A stretch of 64,000 nt of DNA from Cyrtodaria siliqua (taxonomy: Eukaryota; Mollusca; Bivalvia; Adapedonta; Hiatellidae). The stretch is from positions 930,001 to 994,000 of the forward strand of contig JAWPHD010000002.1 of assembly GCA_037043455.1 (NCBI GenBank), read 5' to 3'. A program made the translations under genes and the position numbers. The number at the start of each line of letters is the position of its first letter. The first letter of the stretch is position 1. Below the pieces are notes generated by a model, which was not told where the DNA came from, ran no database searches, and was given only the letters and a program-made list of their open reading frames with translations. This document shows, piece after piece, positions 1 to 11,360 of this stretch.

Positions 1-236
1 ATTATGGTTTCTATCTAAATTATGGATAAACCAGCCTGAATTACGAATAGTCTGAATAATGAATACAGTCTGCATTTGGATCAATCTAAATTATGGATAA
101 ACCAGTCTGAATTATGAATACAGTCTGCATTTGAATCAATCTATATTATGGATAAACCAGTCTGAATTATGAATACAGTCTGATTAATGGATACAGTCTG
201 CATTTGGATCAATCTCTATTATGGATAAACCAGTCT
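1..236. repeat. AT-rich tandem repeat, 54-72 bp period
   Basis: The phrase attatggataaaccag recurs near positions 19, 90, 145 and 218, separated by blocks containing gaatacagtctgcattt. The spacing alternates between about 54 and 72 bp because an 18-bp sub-block is sometimes repeated. The array may extend left of the window. No coding content is seen. Confidence 0.8.
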
Positions 237-782
237 ACGAGTCCTACTGCCGATTATTTGGATGCTCCCGATTTTCTCTGAAAATATATACGGAAATATA
301 AACGATATGCTACTGCTTCTTACTAGTGAAATGTGTATAATTATAATTTATCACATTACTTGCGATGTAGGAGTGTTATAAAGCCATGACATAAATATCA
401 TAATACACTAGTGTAATACATATGCAAATGGGGCACATCATTGTTCAGCCCCGTATCCAATCCGAAGAGGCCTCGTCGATTTCCGTTACCACTATAAACA
501 CCAGATTACAAAAATCCATGAGGCAGTTTCATTGTTCGGTGTCAAACGGATAAGACAGAAGCAACATATACAACGTCATCCTATGAAATTTATGACGTCG
601 TCATACAACAACGATATATATAGACAGCATCATTATAAAATATACGTTATACGGCATTTTCGAAGTTATGTGGTAAGAATTTGGCATTCATGCCTATTTA
701 ATGTTGAATTTATTAAACTTGTTTGATACAATGGATATGATGCTCAGCACAGCTTCACATCACATTAGTTTATCAAACTCAT
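237..782. other. Intergenic, no feature seen
   Basis: This is AT-rich unique-looking sequence between two tandem arrays. The only ORF, of 64 codons, has no recognisable protein features. Confidence 0.5.
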
Positions 783-3410
783 TTAATAATAACCAACATT
801 GTAATTGATGGCTTACCTAATGTAAAATGCCAGTATCAACTCTGTACTTGATGATTTACCTGATAGTGTATGTCAGAACCAACACTGTACTTGATGGCTT
901 ACCTGATAGTGTATGCCAGTACCAGCACTGTACTTGATGGCTTACCTAATAATGTATGTCAGCACCAACACTGTACTTGATGGCTTACCTAATATTGTAT
1001 GTCAGTACCCCCACTGTACTTGATGGCTTATCTAATACAGTATGCCAGTACCAGCACTGTACTTCATGGCTTACCTAATAGTGTATGTCAGTACCAGCAC
1101 TGTACTTGATGGCTTACCTAATATTGTATGTCAGTACCAACACTGTAGTTGATGGATTATCTAAAACAGTATGCCAGTACCATCCCTGTACTTGATGGCT
1201 TACTTAATATTGTATGTCAGTACCCCACTGTACTTGATGGCTCACCTACTATTTTATGTCAGTACCCTCACTGTACTTGATGGCTTACCTAATATTGTAT
1301 GTCAGTACCAACACTGTACTTGATGGCTTACATAATATTGTGTATCAGTGTAACCAGCACTGTACTTGATGGCTTACCTAATATTTTATGTTAGTACCCC
1401 CACTGTACATGATGGCTTATGTAATATTGTATGTCAGCACCCCAACTGTACTTGATGACTTACCTAATAGTGTATGCCAGTACCAGCACTGTATTTGATG
1501 GCTACTGAACATGGTATGTCAGTACCAGCACTGTACGTGATAGCTTACCTAATATTGTATGCCAGTACCAACACTGTACTTGATGGCTGACCTAATATTG
1601 TATGCCAGTACCAACACTGTACTTGATGGCTTACCTAATAGTGTATGTCAGTACCAACACTGTACTTGATAGCTCATCTAATATTGTATGTCAGTACCAA
1701 CACTGTCCTTGATGGCTTACCTAATACTGTATGCTGCCACCAACACTGTACTTGATGGCTTACCTAATATTGAATTTGTATGCCAGTACCAACACTGTAC
1801 TTGATGGCTTACCTAATATTGTATGTTAGTACCAACACTGTACTTGATGGCTTACCTAATGGTGTGTATCAGTTTAACCAGCAGTGTACTTGATGGCTTA
1901 CCTAATATTTTATGTTAGTACCCCCACTGTACTTGATGGCTTATGTAATATTGTATGTCAGCACCCCCACTGTGTTTGATGACTTATCTAATATTGTATG
2001 AGAGTACCAGCACTGTACTTGATGGCTTACCTAACAGTGTATGTCAGTACCAACACTGTACTTGATAGCTCATCTAATATTGTATGTCAGTACCAACACT
2101 GTACTTGATGGCTTACCTAATATTGTATGTCAGTACCAGCACTGTACTTGATGGCTTACCTAATATTGAATTTGTATGCCAGTACCAACACTGTACTTGA
2201 TGGCTTACCTAATATTGTATGCCAGTACCAACACTGAACTTGGTGGCTTACCTAATACTGTATGTCAGTACCAACACTGTACTTGGTGGCTTACCTAACA
2301 TTGTATGCCAGCCATAACACTGTACTTGATGGCCCACCTAATATTGTATGTCAGTATCAGCACAGTAGTTGATGGTTTATAGTGTATGCCAGTATCAATG
2401 TTGTACTTGATGGCTTACCTAATATTGTATGTCAGTACCAACACTGTACTTGATGGCTCACCTTATATTGTATGTCAGTACCAACACTGTACTTGAATGG
2501 CTTAGCTTATATCATATGTCAGTACAAACACTTTACTTGACGGCTCACCCAATATTGTATGCCAGCACCAATGATGTACATGATGGATTACTTAATATTG
2601 TATGCCAGTACCAACACTGTACTTCAAGGCTTACCTAAGTGTATGCTAGTATCAGTACTGTACTTGATAGCTTACCTAATAGTGTATACCAGTACCAACA
2701 CTGTACTTGATTGCCCACCTAATAGTGTATATCAGTACTCACACTGTACTACCTAATAGTGTATACCAGTACCAACACTGTACTTGATTGTCCACCTAAT
2801 AGTGTATATCAGTACTCACACTGTACTACCTAATAGTGTATGCCAGTACCAGCACTGTACTTGATGGCTCACCCACTATTGTATGACAGTACCAGCACTG
2901 TACTTGATGGCTCACCTAATAGTACATGCCAGTACCAACACTGTTCTTGATGGCTCACCTAATATTGTATGTCAGTACCAACACTGTACCTGATGACTTA
3001 CCTAATATTGTATGTCAGTACCAACACTGTCCTTGATAGCTTACCTAATAATGTATGCTGGCACCAACACTGTACTTGATGGCTTACCTAATAGTGTATG
3101 CCAGTACCAACACTGTACATGATGGATTACTTAATATGTTATGCCAGTACCAGCACTGTACTTGATGGCTTACCTTATATTGTATGCCAGTACCAACACT
3201 CTATTTGATGGCTTACCTAATATTTTATGTCAGTACCAACACTGTACTTGATGGCTCACCTAATATTTTATGTCAGTACCAACACTGTACTTGATGGCTT
3301 ACCTAATATTTTATGTCAGTACCAACACTGTACTTGATGCCTTACCTAATATTGTATCCCAGTGCCAACACTGTACTTGATGGCTTACCTTATATCATAT
3401 GCCAGATCAG
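783..3410. repeat. 43-bp minisatellite, about 60 copies
   Basis: The unit contains the core cttgatggcttacctaatat followed by tgtatgtcagtaccaacact and repeats with 43-bp periodicity for about 2.6 kb. Point differences between copies show it is not recent. The right-hand end overlaps the last codons and stop codon of the GGACT gene on the minus strand. On that strand the unit reads as the GGACT C-terminal codons, the stop TAA and the start of the 3' UTR, so the array appears to derive from the gene end. Confidence 0.93.
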
Positions 3411-3521
3411 TATCCCCTGTGCCATCATAATTAGCTATAAACTTCCTCTCAAGGTCACTGGCTGTATAATTGCTGAAAAAGTACACCCAGCACTTCACTG
3501 GTGTAGAAATCTCCTGTGACG
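3385..3521 (-). CDS. GGACT: GGACT exon 3 (C terminus and stop)
   Basis: This terminal exon is too short to stand out as an ORF. The acceptor is tgttttctag at 3522-3523; phase 1 fits exon 2 exactly. The 44 residues include CWVYFFSNY, FIANYDGTGD and AYDIR before TAA at 3387-3385. The last codons are also the end unit of the neighbouring 43-bp minisatellite. Confidence 0.85.
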
Positions 3522-6500
3522 CTAGAAAACAGAAATATTTATAGTAGTACAAGAAAATTCTAAGTTTGAGGGCTGTTCCAGAGCTCTGTGTATTTTTTTA
3601 TCTTTGAGTTCACAACACAGTTATAAGATCAGTACACGGGAGTTCTGGAACAGCCCTCGTATTTAAATGATAAATATGTCTTACTAAGATATGAAATGTC
3701 TATACATGTATGAGGACAAATTGATCATAGGCAATTAGACACCATTTTCATCAAATTTCAGGCAATAATGTAGAAAATTAGAAAATTACTTTAAGACATC
3801 TGCATGAAATAATATCTCTCCAGGAATGCATAAATTATTCATGTAAAAAGAGTCTTATCAACTCATCTTAAAATTATTTTATATACTGAAAAGAAACAGA
3901 AACGCATAATGGTTATTTCCGCTATATATTGTATGTTTAATTTGCTACTGTTAGTCGAATGATACAGGGCAACATTAGGCCTGTCCTTTCGGAAAGAAGG
4001 TTTAAACAGCACCGAACGCACCAATGGTTATCCCTTTAAAGATTCGTTATCGACAGAATGCGCATTTGGCTCAAGCAGGTGAGCAAACTTAGGCTTTAAA
4101 CGTTGCAATCTCTTAACATTAAACACAATACTGACATGGCTTGACTTTTTCAAGCGAAACTTTAACATTTATGAATTTCGTGTAACAAAGTATACTTTGA
4201 TTAAAAGGTCTACTACATGACAGAGATGTCCTTTCTGTAATTAGTTGTAGCTCTTTTTGTACAAAACACGTTGAGATATATCTGGAATATGACGTGGAAT
4301 TAGGTGTATATAATAGTGTAGTATAGGCATTTTTTTGATTATGTGTTTGTTTTTCCTTTCAGTATATTTAGAATTTTGTGATTCTTGATTTCATGAAACT
4401 CTTTAACTCTTTACTCAGTGTAGAGTAGAAACTCTATCAGTTCTAAGAACTGATTGAGTCTCTCCACTTTTGATAAATTAAACAAATCAGACTGCTTCAT
4501 TCATATTAAAAATCAATTAAAAATTAATTGCTTCTATCATGAGATCACTTTCTGGTATTATGACATCACTTCCTGGTATCATGACATCACTTCCTACTAT
4601 TGTGATGTCAAATACTTAATCAGTTCTGAGAACTGATTGAGTGTATACATTACTGTAAAAATCTCTCATTCAGTAAGGCCATAATAAATTGCTAGTTTAT
4701 CATCCAAATTTATTTCAAAAGAGGGGAGGGGTTGAACTTTTTTTTTTTTTTTTTTTTTGCGTCAAATGGGATTTTGCCTCGGCACAAGTTAGGCAAAACT
4801 AGTACCACAAACTACTAGGTACTTCCAAGATTGAAAACACAAGTGTTTTTATACTTTCAGGCACATATTAATTTAAGAATTAAACATTTTCAGATGTTAA
4901 GAAATAGTTCTTGTGTAAATAATAGAGCATATTTCAACTTCAACAGAGGATAGAATAGGCAGAGACGTATTAAACAGCTACTTGAGTACTTTTTAGATCC
5001 CTGGGTACTATTGTTTGGGGCGCTTGTTTCAGCCAAAGTTTTTTTTTGACTTTTAAGATAAAATTAATCTATCACCTTAATAAGTCGTAGATCAGTGAAA
5101 CAGACTTTTTTAGTGGTAAATAAAAATAGCTTACTTTTCAAAATCGGTTGAGAAATAAAAATTTCATGTTTGAAAGTTTTTTTTGATTGGTCATTTTCAA
5201 TGCAAAATTCTGCTGCATGAAAAATTTGATTTTTTTTTTTATAGAATTTTTAGAATTTTTATCAAGAAATGGTTTTAAATTGTTGGATATTAGTAAATTA
5301 AGACACCCTGAAAGTTTTATAGCAAAATATGAAGTATTATTACCTGATCTCCTATATATATGCTATATCGTCATTTCTTGCTAATTCACTAAGGAAAAGA
5401 CTGTTCCCGGTGGAAATGAACTGTTACCGGGCTTTAGTTTCGACTGTTTCCCTCACGTGCTGGAATTTCGTTTGCGTGACGTCATGTTGTTTTTTTCACC
5501 ATAGGTTCCCATTATAAAACAAATTTTCATGTTCACTGTTTCGTACAGTAACATTAATCAGGTAATAAAACAGTTATCACATGTGTGTTTGGGGAACAGT
5601 CAAAACTGTTTTCCCTTGGTGTCGGCGGATGTCAGTGTGAACTGTTTCCCTCTGCCTATTGGCCTCGGGAAACAGTTCACACTGCCATCCCCTCCACCTC
5701 GGGAAAACAGTTTTGACTGTTCCCCAAACACACATGTGATAACTGTATATTACTGAAGTTATTTGACATTTCTTAATTTTCTGCTGTCTCAGCCACAAGG
5801 AATTTACATAGGAAAAGCCCCATCAAAAATCATTTTGGCAGCGATTTTCAAAAGTAAAGTAGTTTTATTTACCACTAAAAATGCTAGTTCTAATGATATA
5901 TAACTGATGTACGTATTATTAAAATTGCTGGAGTTACTGCAGAAAAAGTTTGGCTGAAACAAGCGCCCCAAACAATAGTTTTGTAAATCAAAGAACATTT
6001 AATTGTTTGGGACACGACCTCTCTTTGGTACAAACAATGTTTTACAATATACACAAACTGCAAACTGGGTGGTTGTACTAAGTTTCAACACGGTCTTCAT
6101 CACAGAAGACATGCTGTGCATGTCTGCAACGGGAGATTGTCTAGTTTTCCACATGCAAAATCGTTATAAACGTCTAGTAACAATGTAATACCCTCTGCAA
6201 TATTACAACCAAACCAAATATTACAATCAAACCAGTCTTTCATAATTGCAACACCCATTTACTGCTTTAATGATAACAAACACCATTTTTCCCCCATTTA
6301 ATTTGCCAATTTCGCGCCGTTTTGAAAATAAATGTTGTACCTCAACACCGGTTATTACGTTTCGGGGTTTCAGTGGACAGCTTTAAAATGCGGCTCTTGA
6401 AAAAGCTATTGGGAAAATCGGTGTCAAAGCGAATATTCTTTTTTTCCCTTCTTTTTTTTTGAAGAAATAAAAATTGCCGGGGCGGCATAAAAAACAGGGG

Positions 6501-7706
6501 CGGGTGGGAATGATAATCTAGCAATTAATTTATTATTGCCTAATGAGTTTCTTGAGTTTGAAACCAAGAACCAATTCTAAATATTAAATAATTTTAAATA
6601 CGTTTTTTTAAGGTTACCTTCCGTATGCTGTTTCATGTTGACATCTACTTGTACTCTGTGATATAGTTCTGGTACCTCTTCAAACTCGTCTAATCTCTCC
6701 AGCCCTGCGTCATCTACTTCATACAGTTCTCCATGCACATGCTGGAGTAACAAAAGCAACATTGAGAGAACATGCTTTAAGCCTAGTGTGAAGCGAAAAA
6801 AAGCATGTTTTACACAATATATTTAGATGAAACAAAACCTGTGTATATCCAAAAATGAAAACATATAATCCCAGCCTAGCAACATTAGTTTATGATTTAC
6901 TATACGGACATGTATTTATAAGGGCTGTGTAGCTTTTTAAAAAGGTTCCCAACAAATACCACTTACGTTTTGTACGAAGCAGACACCAAGAATAACAGTC
7001 CTGTAAAGTTCAATAAAATCGCTGAAGATGTTGCCACAAGTTTTTCCTATATAACTCTATGTAAACAAAGATGGCCGCTGGTCGCCATGTTTTGACGTCT
7101 AATCAAAGTGATTTTTGTTTAGGACCGACTACATGCCATGCCAGTGAGTCATTTTGTTAAGGTACCAAATCAATACCACTTACAGTTTTTGAGGAATAGT
7201 TGCCACAAAATTGTATTTTTAAAATGGATTTTTAGCTGTGGTGGCCATCTTGAATTTCCAGCCGACCTTGTTTTTACTTCGCACCAACTAGACATCAAGA
7301 GTAACATTTCTGTGGTGTTTCATGAAAATCCGTGTCGTTTCAGAGGAGTAGTCACCACAAAATAGGTTTATGAACGGACAGAGGGCCGAACGGAAGGACA
7401 ACAAACGTTGCAACATGGTATAAGTTATGTTGATCTCTAATTTTAGTTCCCAAAACCGATACTGCCATGTGTATATAAAATGTCAATTTAAATAAAATTA
7501 AGATATACTACCTCTCCTTTTGACTCCAAATTGAGCATCTGTGGTAGATTCCAAGGTAGTCCAATTACCAGGGGATATTTCTTCACAGTTGTGGCGCCAC
7601 CAAGGTAGATACCACATGGAAGTCCGTTCATCACATACTCATTTGGTTGACCTTTCTTTAAGGTACCATATACAAACACTTTGTGAAGACCCCTTGCATC
7701 TGTCAT
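3385..7706 (-). CDS. GGACT: Gamma-glutamylaminecyclotransferase-like protein, three exons, complete
   Basis: The spliced CDS joins 7706-7512, 6741-6618 and 3521-3385 and gives 151 aa, close to the roughly 153 aa of vertebrate GGACT. The family releases 5-oxoproline and a free amine from gamma-glutamylamines such as epsilon-(gamma-glutamyl)-lysine, clearing products of transglutaminase crosslinks in the cytosol. Exon 1 carries the family signature VFVYGTLKKGQPN at residues 10-22, the substrate pocket loop YGTL, then YPLVIG. Exon 2 carries GELYEVD and LDEFEEVPELY, whose LDxFE glutamate (residue 86) corresponds to the catalytic acid. Exon 3 carries CWVYFF, then NYDGTGD and a terminal Y-x-x-R. 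All splice sites are GT/AG and phases agree (0 at intron 1, 1 at intron 2). AIG2-like relatives exist, so exact substrate is inferred. The stop codon lies at the edge of the 43-bp array. Confidence 0.92.
3568..3658. mobile_element. Small inverted-repeat element
   Basis: Arms gagggctgttccagagctc (3568-3586) and gagttctggaacagccctc (3640-3658) are inverted copies with one mismatch, enclosing about 53 bp. It lies in GGACT intron 2. It is too small to classify. Confidence 0.6.
3659..4436. other. GGACT intron 2, no feature seen
   Basis: AT-rich intronic sequence with no coding signal or repeat structure that I can see. Confidence 0.5.
4437..4642. repeat. Element bounded by palindromic direct repeats
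   Basis: A 22-bp motif, tcagttctaagaactgattg and its near copy, starts at about 4438 and again at about 4620. Each copy is itself a palindrome. Between them, a short tandem motif with tgacatcacttcctggta occurs three times. It may be a small foldback element. Confidence 0.5.
4739..4758. repeat. Poly-T tract
   Basis: A run of 20 T residues within GGACT intron 2. It could be the poly-A tail of a retroposed copy on the minus strand, but no body was identified. Confidence 0.6.
5007..5983. mobile_element. Large inverted-repeat (foldback) element with central palindrome
   Basis: Outer termini ctattgtttggggcgcttg at about 5008 and its inverted copy at about 5960-5980 frame roughly 980 bp. A second inverted pair, tagtggtaaataaaa near 5112 and its complement near 5865, lies inside. 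The core at 5571-5749 is a near-perfect palindrome with arms of about 83 bp around a loop of about 14 bp. No transposase reading frame is visible, so it would be non-autonomous. No clear target-site duplication was seen. Confidence 0.75.
5571..5749. repeat. Near-perfect palindrome, arms about 83 bp
   Basis: The outer 45 bp of each arm, starting with cagttatcacatgtgtgttt, are exact reverse complements. The inner part has a few mismatches, then cagtgtgaactgtttccc again pairs exactly. The centre is near tctgcctattggcctc. It forms the core of the larger foldback element. Confidence 0.9.
5984..6617. other. GGACT intron 2, no feature seen
   Basis: Intronic sequence between the foldback element and exon 2. 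It contains a pyrimidine-rich stretch near 6430-6470 and nothing else I can support. Confidence 0.4.
6618..6741 (-). CDS. GGACT: GGACT exon 2 (catalytic glutamate)
   Basis: The acceptor is ttactccag and the donor is GAAG|GTAACC; the exon is 124 bp with phase 0 in and phase 1 out. It encodes the conserved GELYEVD and RLDEFEEVPELYHR segments. The Glu of LDEFE aligns with the catalytic acid of the family. Confidence 0.93.
6930..7420 (-). mobile_element. Diverged copy of array-element family 1
   Basis: It contains tatgtaaacaaagatggccg, ggccatcttgaatttcc, tttcatgaaaatccgtg and tttcagaggagtagtc, in the order of the family 1 monomer seen near 15.1, 29.0, 39.5, 45.1 and 47.2 kb, but more diverged. 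It ends in the gacagagggccgaacgga simple sequence typical of the family edge. It sits in GGACT intron 1. Confidence 0.8.
7512..7706 (-). CDS. GGACT: GGACT exon 1 (start codon, YGTL motif)
   Basis: It is 65 codons from ATG at 7706 to a GAG|GTAGTA donor ending at 7512, phase 0. It encodes the beta-strand and glycine-rich pocket signature VFVYGTLKKGQPN and the PLVIG segment. The sequence just upstream ends in a T-run plus AG, so a 5' UTR exon junction shortly before the ATG is possible. Confidence 0.93.
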
Positions 7707-7779
7707 TCCTTGACTAAAAAAAATCTATTAATAGAATTTTAATATTTTATTTCATTTTCTGTAAAAAGATAAAACAGTG

Positions 7780-8258
7780 TAACCCTGCACCCCTCCCCAC
7801 AGGCATCTCAGTATGCTAGTAACCCTGCACCCCTCCCCACAGGCATCTCAGTATGCTAGTAACCTGCACCCCTCCCCACAGGCATCTCAGTATGCTAGTA
7901 ACCCTGCACCCCTCCCCACAGGCATCTCAGTATGCTAGTAACCCTGCACCCCTCCCCACAGGCATCTCAGTATGCTAGTAACCCTGCACCCCTCCCCACA
8001 GGCATCTCAGTATGCTAGTAACCCTGCACCCCTCCCCACAGGCATCTCAGTATGCTAGTAACCCTGCACCCCTCCCCACAGGCATCTCAGTATGCTAGTA
8101 ACCCTGCACCCCTCCCCACAGGCATCTCAGTATGCTAGTAACCCTGCACCCCTCCCCACAGGCATCTCAGTATGCTAGTAACCCTGCACCCCTCCCCACA
8201 GGCATCTCAGTATGCTAGTAACCCTGCACCCCTCCCCACAGGCATCTCAGTATGCTAG
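7780..8258. repeat. 40-bp minisatellite, about 12 nearly identical copies
   Basis: The unit begins taaccctgcacccctcccca and ends catctcagtatgctag. Copies are identical except one that has lost a single C near 7863. The array starts 74 bp upstream of the GGACT start codon. On the minus strand each unit has closely spaced G runs (GGGG, GGGG, GGG). Confidence 0.97.
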
Positions 8259-8384
8259 ACCTGCTTTTCTTTTCATTCCTTGACTAAATTCAGCAGTCAA
8301 TGAATAGAATTTGATTATACATATTAATTCACAAAAGGTCAATAAATGGAAAATATATTTAAATTAATCTACTGTAAATAGATT

Positions 8385-8610
8385 AATAAACAACCCCCAC
8401 CCCAGGTGTACAGAATACTACATAAATTAAGTGCCCCCCTCACCCCCACCCCCCTGAAGTGAAAAGGGGTGCATATTCAATGTCCAACGTAACATATCTC
8501 ATCATATGGAGTACTTAACACCCCTCCACCCCCCACTCACCCCACCTGAAGTGAAAAGGGGTGCACATTCAATGTCCGACGTACTATATCTCGTCGTATG
8601 GATGGAGTGC
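8385..8610. repeat. Tandem duplication of about 110 bp, C-rich
   Basis: The motif cctgaagtgaaaaggggtgc is followed by attcaatgtcc in two successive copies (about 8452 and 8546), each preceded by a C-rich block. Confidence 0.75.
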
Positions 8611-8734
8611 TCTTAAAAAAATGGCCTAAATCCTACCAATAAGGGTGGTTACACCCTAAAAACTTTTGCATACCATGTCAAACATTAGTTAATCATCATC
8701 TGCTGATAAAAGTACTTCCAGTAATATTGCAAGG

Positions 8735-8960
8735 CTTAGTGCGTGGTTCAGTGGTAGAATGCCGGACCAGATCGAAAGGTTGTGGGTTTGATCCTCGCTA
8801 TGGCCATGTTATTTATCCTTGAGCAAGATAATTAATCCTCCGACTGTCCATACACGTTTGACTTTTTTATGTGTGGTCTTTCCGCAGAGATTTTCTGCGC
8901 TAGACATAACAGTCCATTCAAACTGATACACTGAATTTTGTAAGTGTACACTTTACCTAA
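8735..8960 (+). mobile_element. tRNA-derived SINE (family A)
   Basis: An A-box-like segment, tggttcagtggtagaatgc, is followed about 30 bp later by a B-box-like segment, gggtttgatcctcg. A non-tRNA body with catgttatttatccttgagc follows. The same body occurs after a second tRNA-like head at 32396. The head cannot form a standard tRNA anticodon arm that I could confirm, so it is called a SINE and not a tRNA gene. Confidence 0.75.
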
Positions 8961-9640
8961 AGTGAAGAATAATCATTTGTTATCCATGTCACGCTAACAT
9001 TTTAATCCTAAAAACATTTTGATATGCAATACATTAGTTTAAATCTAGGTACTAGGCATTGTTTGAATGACAAAACATAGGTGTCAGTGCAGTGACGTCA
9101 TACAAGAAACGATACACACAGTCTGAAATTGTCCACACAGTTTTTGATCAAATGCAATGAGATGTCACAGGGTGCTATAAATATATCTATAAATATCCGT
9201 ATGTAAAAAAAAGCACCACAGATGTCGAATAAATGAGACTACCCAGGAAACCTGCACATAATTTTCAAAAGGGGGTGTTGCAGTATCAATAGATAGACAG
9301 ATAGATTAATTAATGAAATCCAGCAATGGTAATTAAACAAGCAGACAGTACAGCCAGTGATGTGGTCCGTACTATCAACAACTGCATCGTCCGAATAAGT
9401 AAGGTCCGAAACGTCCATGGTCCGAAACAGTCAGGTACCAACAGGTCTTGAGTGATTCCATATATAAACTATGTTTGATAGTAGATCTGAATATTTGCTA
9501 CAAGAGACAGTAACATGGTCGATTTGAAAACAATGTAGAATGTAAATACCTCTTCTGGGATTATTACACAGTCTTTTTGTATGGATTGCCGTAATCATTT
9601 GCAATCACCTAAGAGTCGTCTCCCCTAAGTGCTCTTTAAA
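8961..9640. other. Intergenic between GGACT and PRIM2, no gene seen
   Basis: AT-rich sequence with a short (agat)n stretch near 9288. No coding signal was seen. Confidence 0.4.
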
Positions 9641-9745
9641 ATATAGGCGGGAAAATCCTACTTTCGGTTTGTAACATTTTGTACTCGACTCCAAGCTCGT
9701 TAACTGCAGTATAAGAACTGTCTACCATATTTACATGGATTCTCC
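9640..9745 (+). promoter_or_regulatory. Possible PRIM2 promoter with E2F-type site
   Basis: The motif ggcgggaaaa at 9646-9655 fits the E2F consensus. About 85 bp downstream an ATG (9736) runs into a donor-like CCTG|GTAAAG. DNA primase genes are known E2F targets in animals. The next plus-strand gene is PRIM2, whose start codon is 1.7 kb away, so this would require a 5' UTR intron. The assignment is inference. Confidence 0.3.
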
Positions 9746-9854
9746 TGGTAAAGTAATTATGTTATTGTAACATCTAAACTGAATACTCTCTAATTTAGAG
9801 CTGAGTACTAAATACTCCTTCATTTTAGTACTGAATACTATTTAACATGGATAA

Positions 9855-10740
9855 CCCGAGGCGGGCCGAGCCGTGCCGTGGGTACTGAATACTCTCTAAA
9901 TTTGCCCTGAATACTGCCTACCATAAGTGGGGGAAACAGCCCCGTAAATAGATAGGGTTATAAACGCGTTACTACTGTCTCGCCTTAGAGCTAGCTTTTG
10001 TGATGATATTGGTAGAGCGCCTGCTTCACATGCAGTCGTTCCGAATTCAAACCCGTTGAGTGCGTTAAATATTTGTATGTAATTTTTTATTGTAATTTTT
10101 CCGGTCCGATAACATCGGTGGAGAATCCGGGTAGGCATTGTATGAGGTTCTGCCCAGATGCCTAGATCTTGTCTATATGTGTTGTGTGATATTTGATTTA
10201 CATACCTCCAACCCTTTTATTTTGTGTGATATTTGAAGGTTACAGATATCAAAAAAAATAAAAGTGTTGGAGGTATGTAATAGGACTCATTTGTGGGATA
10301 TGTAAATAGATAGGTTTATAAACTCGTTACTGGTTTATAAACTCGTTACTGTCTCGCCGCAGAACTAGCTGTTATGATGATATCGTTAGAGCATTGGTGG
10401 AGAATCCGGGTAGGCATTGTATGAGCTTCTGCCCAGATGCCTAGATCATTATTGTATATGTTCAGTGTTGTTGTCTATATGTGTTGTGTGATATTTGAAG
10501 GTTTAAAATATCAAAAATAAAAAAAAAGTTGGAGATATGTAATAGGACTCGGTTGCGGGGTATGTAAATAGATAGGTTTATAAGGGCGTTACTACTGTCT
10601 CGCCGCAGAGCTAGCTTTTATGGTGATATCGGTAGAGTGCCCGATTTACATGCAATCGTTCCGAGTTCAAACCCGCTGAGTGCCTTAAATATTTATATGT
10701 AATTTATCATTGTAATTTGTCCAGTCCGATTACACTAGCT
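9855..10740. repeat. Three direct repeats with tRNA-like segments
   Basis: The block starting aatagataggtttataa and continuing to actgtctcgcc recurs near 9944, 10300 and 10563. Two copies are followed by tRNA-like text (tggtagagcgcctg...ttcgaattcaaaccc type) near 10010-10060 and 10620-10680. Between them, about 10196-10275, an inverted repeat with arms catacctccaaccctttta and its complement is present. It is probably a composite of SINE copies. Confidence 0.6.
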
Positions 10741-11360
10741 ACTTCATCTGAGACTGGTCTTAACCAAAATTGGTCCGAGTGTTTATATCAATGACAAACC
10801 TTGCACAAAATCATGGAATGACAAATAAAGTAGGGAGAGATTATATTTGAAACAAAAAAGAACATGACTCCATCGGGAAACAAACCCAGTACCTCTTAGT
10901 CTAGAGGGAAGTATGCTTAGTTTGCTAGTCATATGTTGACGCTAAGTTTAATAGGTTAAATTGAAAAGTAGTAGCCAAAATTGTGAAAATATACTCAAAT
11001 TAATAAAATATTCCAACAAAATGCTTTATTAAAATATTTCAACAAAATGTGAAAACATACTACTTTTTTCCTGAAGATTTAGTAACCATTGGCTATTTTG
11101 GCTACTTCTACCACTAACAGCTTTGGCAACTACAAGTTGTAACTTTTGTATCTTGATTATGTACTGTAGTTTAGTAACACTAGTTTCTCATTCACCCCTC
11201 AATTTGACTATTTTTATCTGATTTTACAGGTGAAGGCTGAAGTGTAATTACCAATGTGTCATGGGGATTTACCCAATTCTGCTCGATTTACCCAATTCTG
11301 CTCGGAAGCTGGGAGTAAGATTGTTGGTCTCCCTGGCAAAAGTACCGGTGTTTATTATAA

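Noticed and set aside
783..3410. Possible CRISPR-like array
   Set aside because: Units are 43 bp head to tail with no unique spacers, and the locus is eukaryotic. It is a minisatellite.
8735..8820. tRNA gene
   Set aside because: A and B boxes are recognisable, but the cloverleaf is not intact and the same body follows another tRNA-like head at 32396, so it is a SINE.
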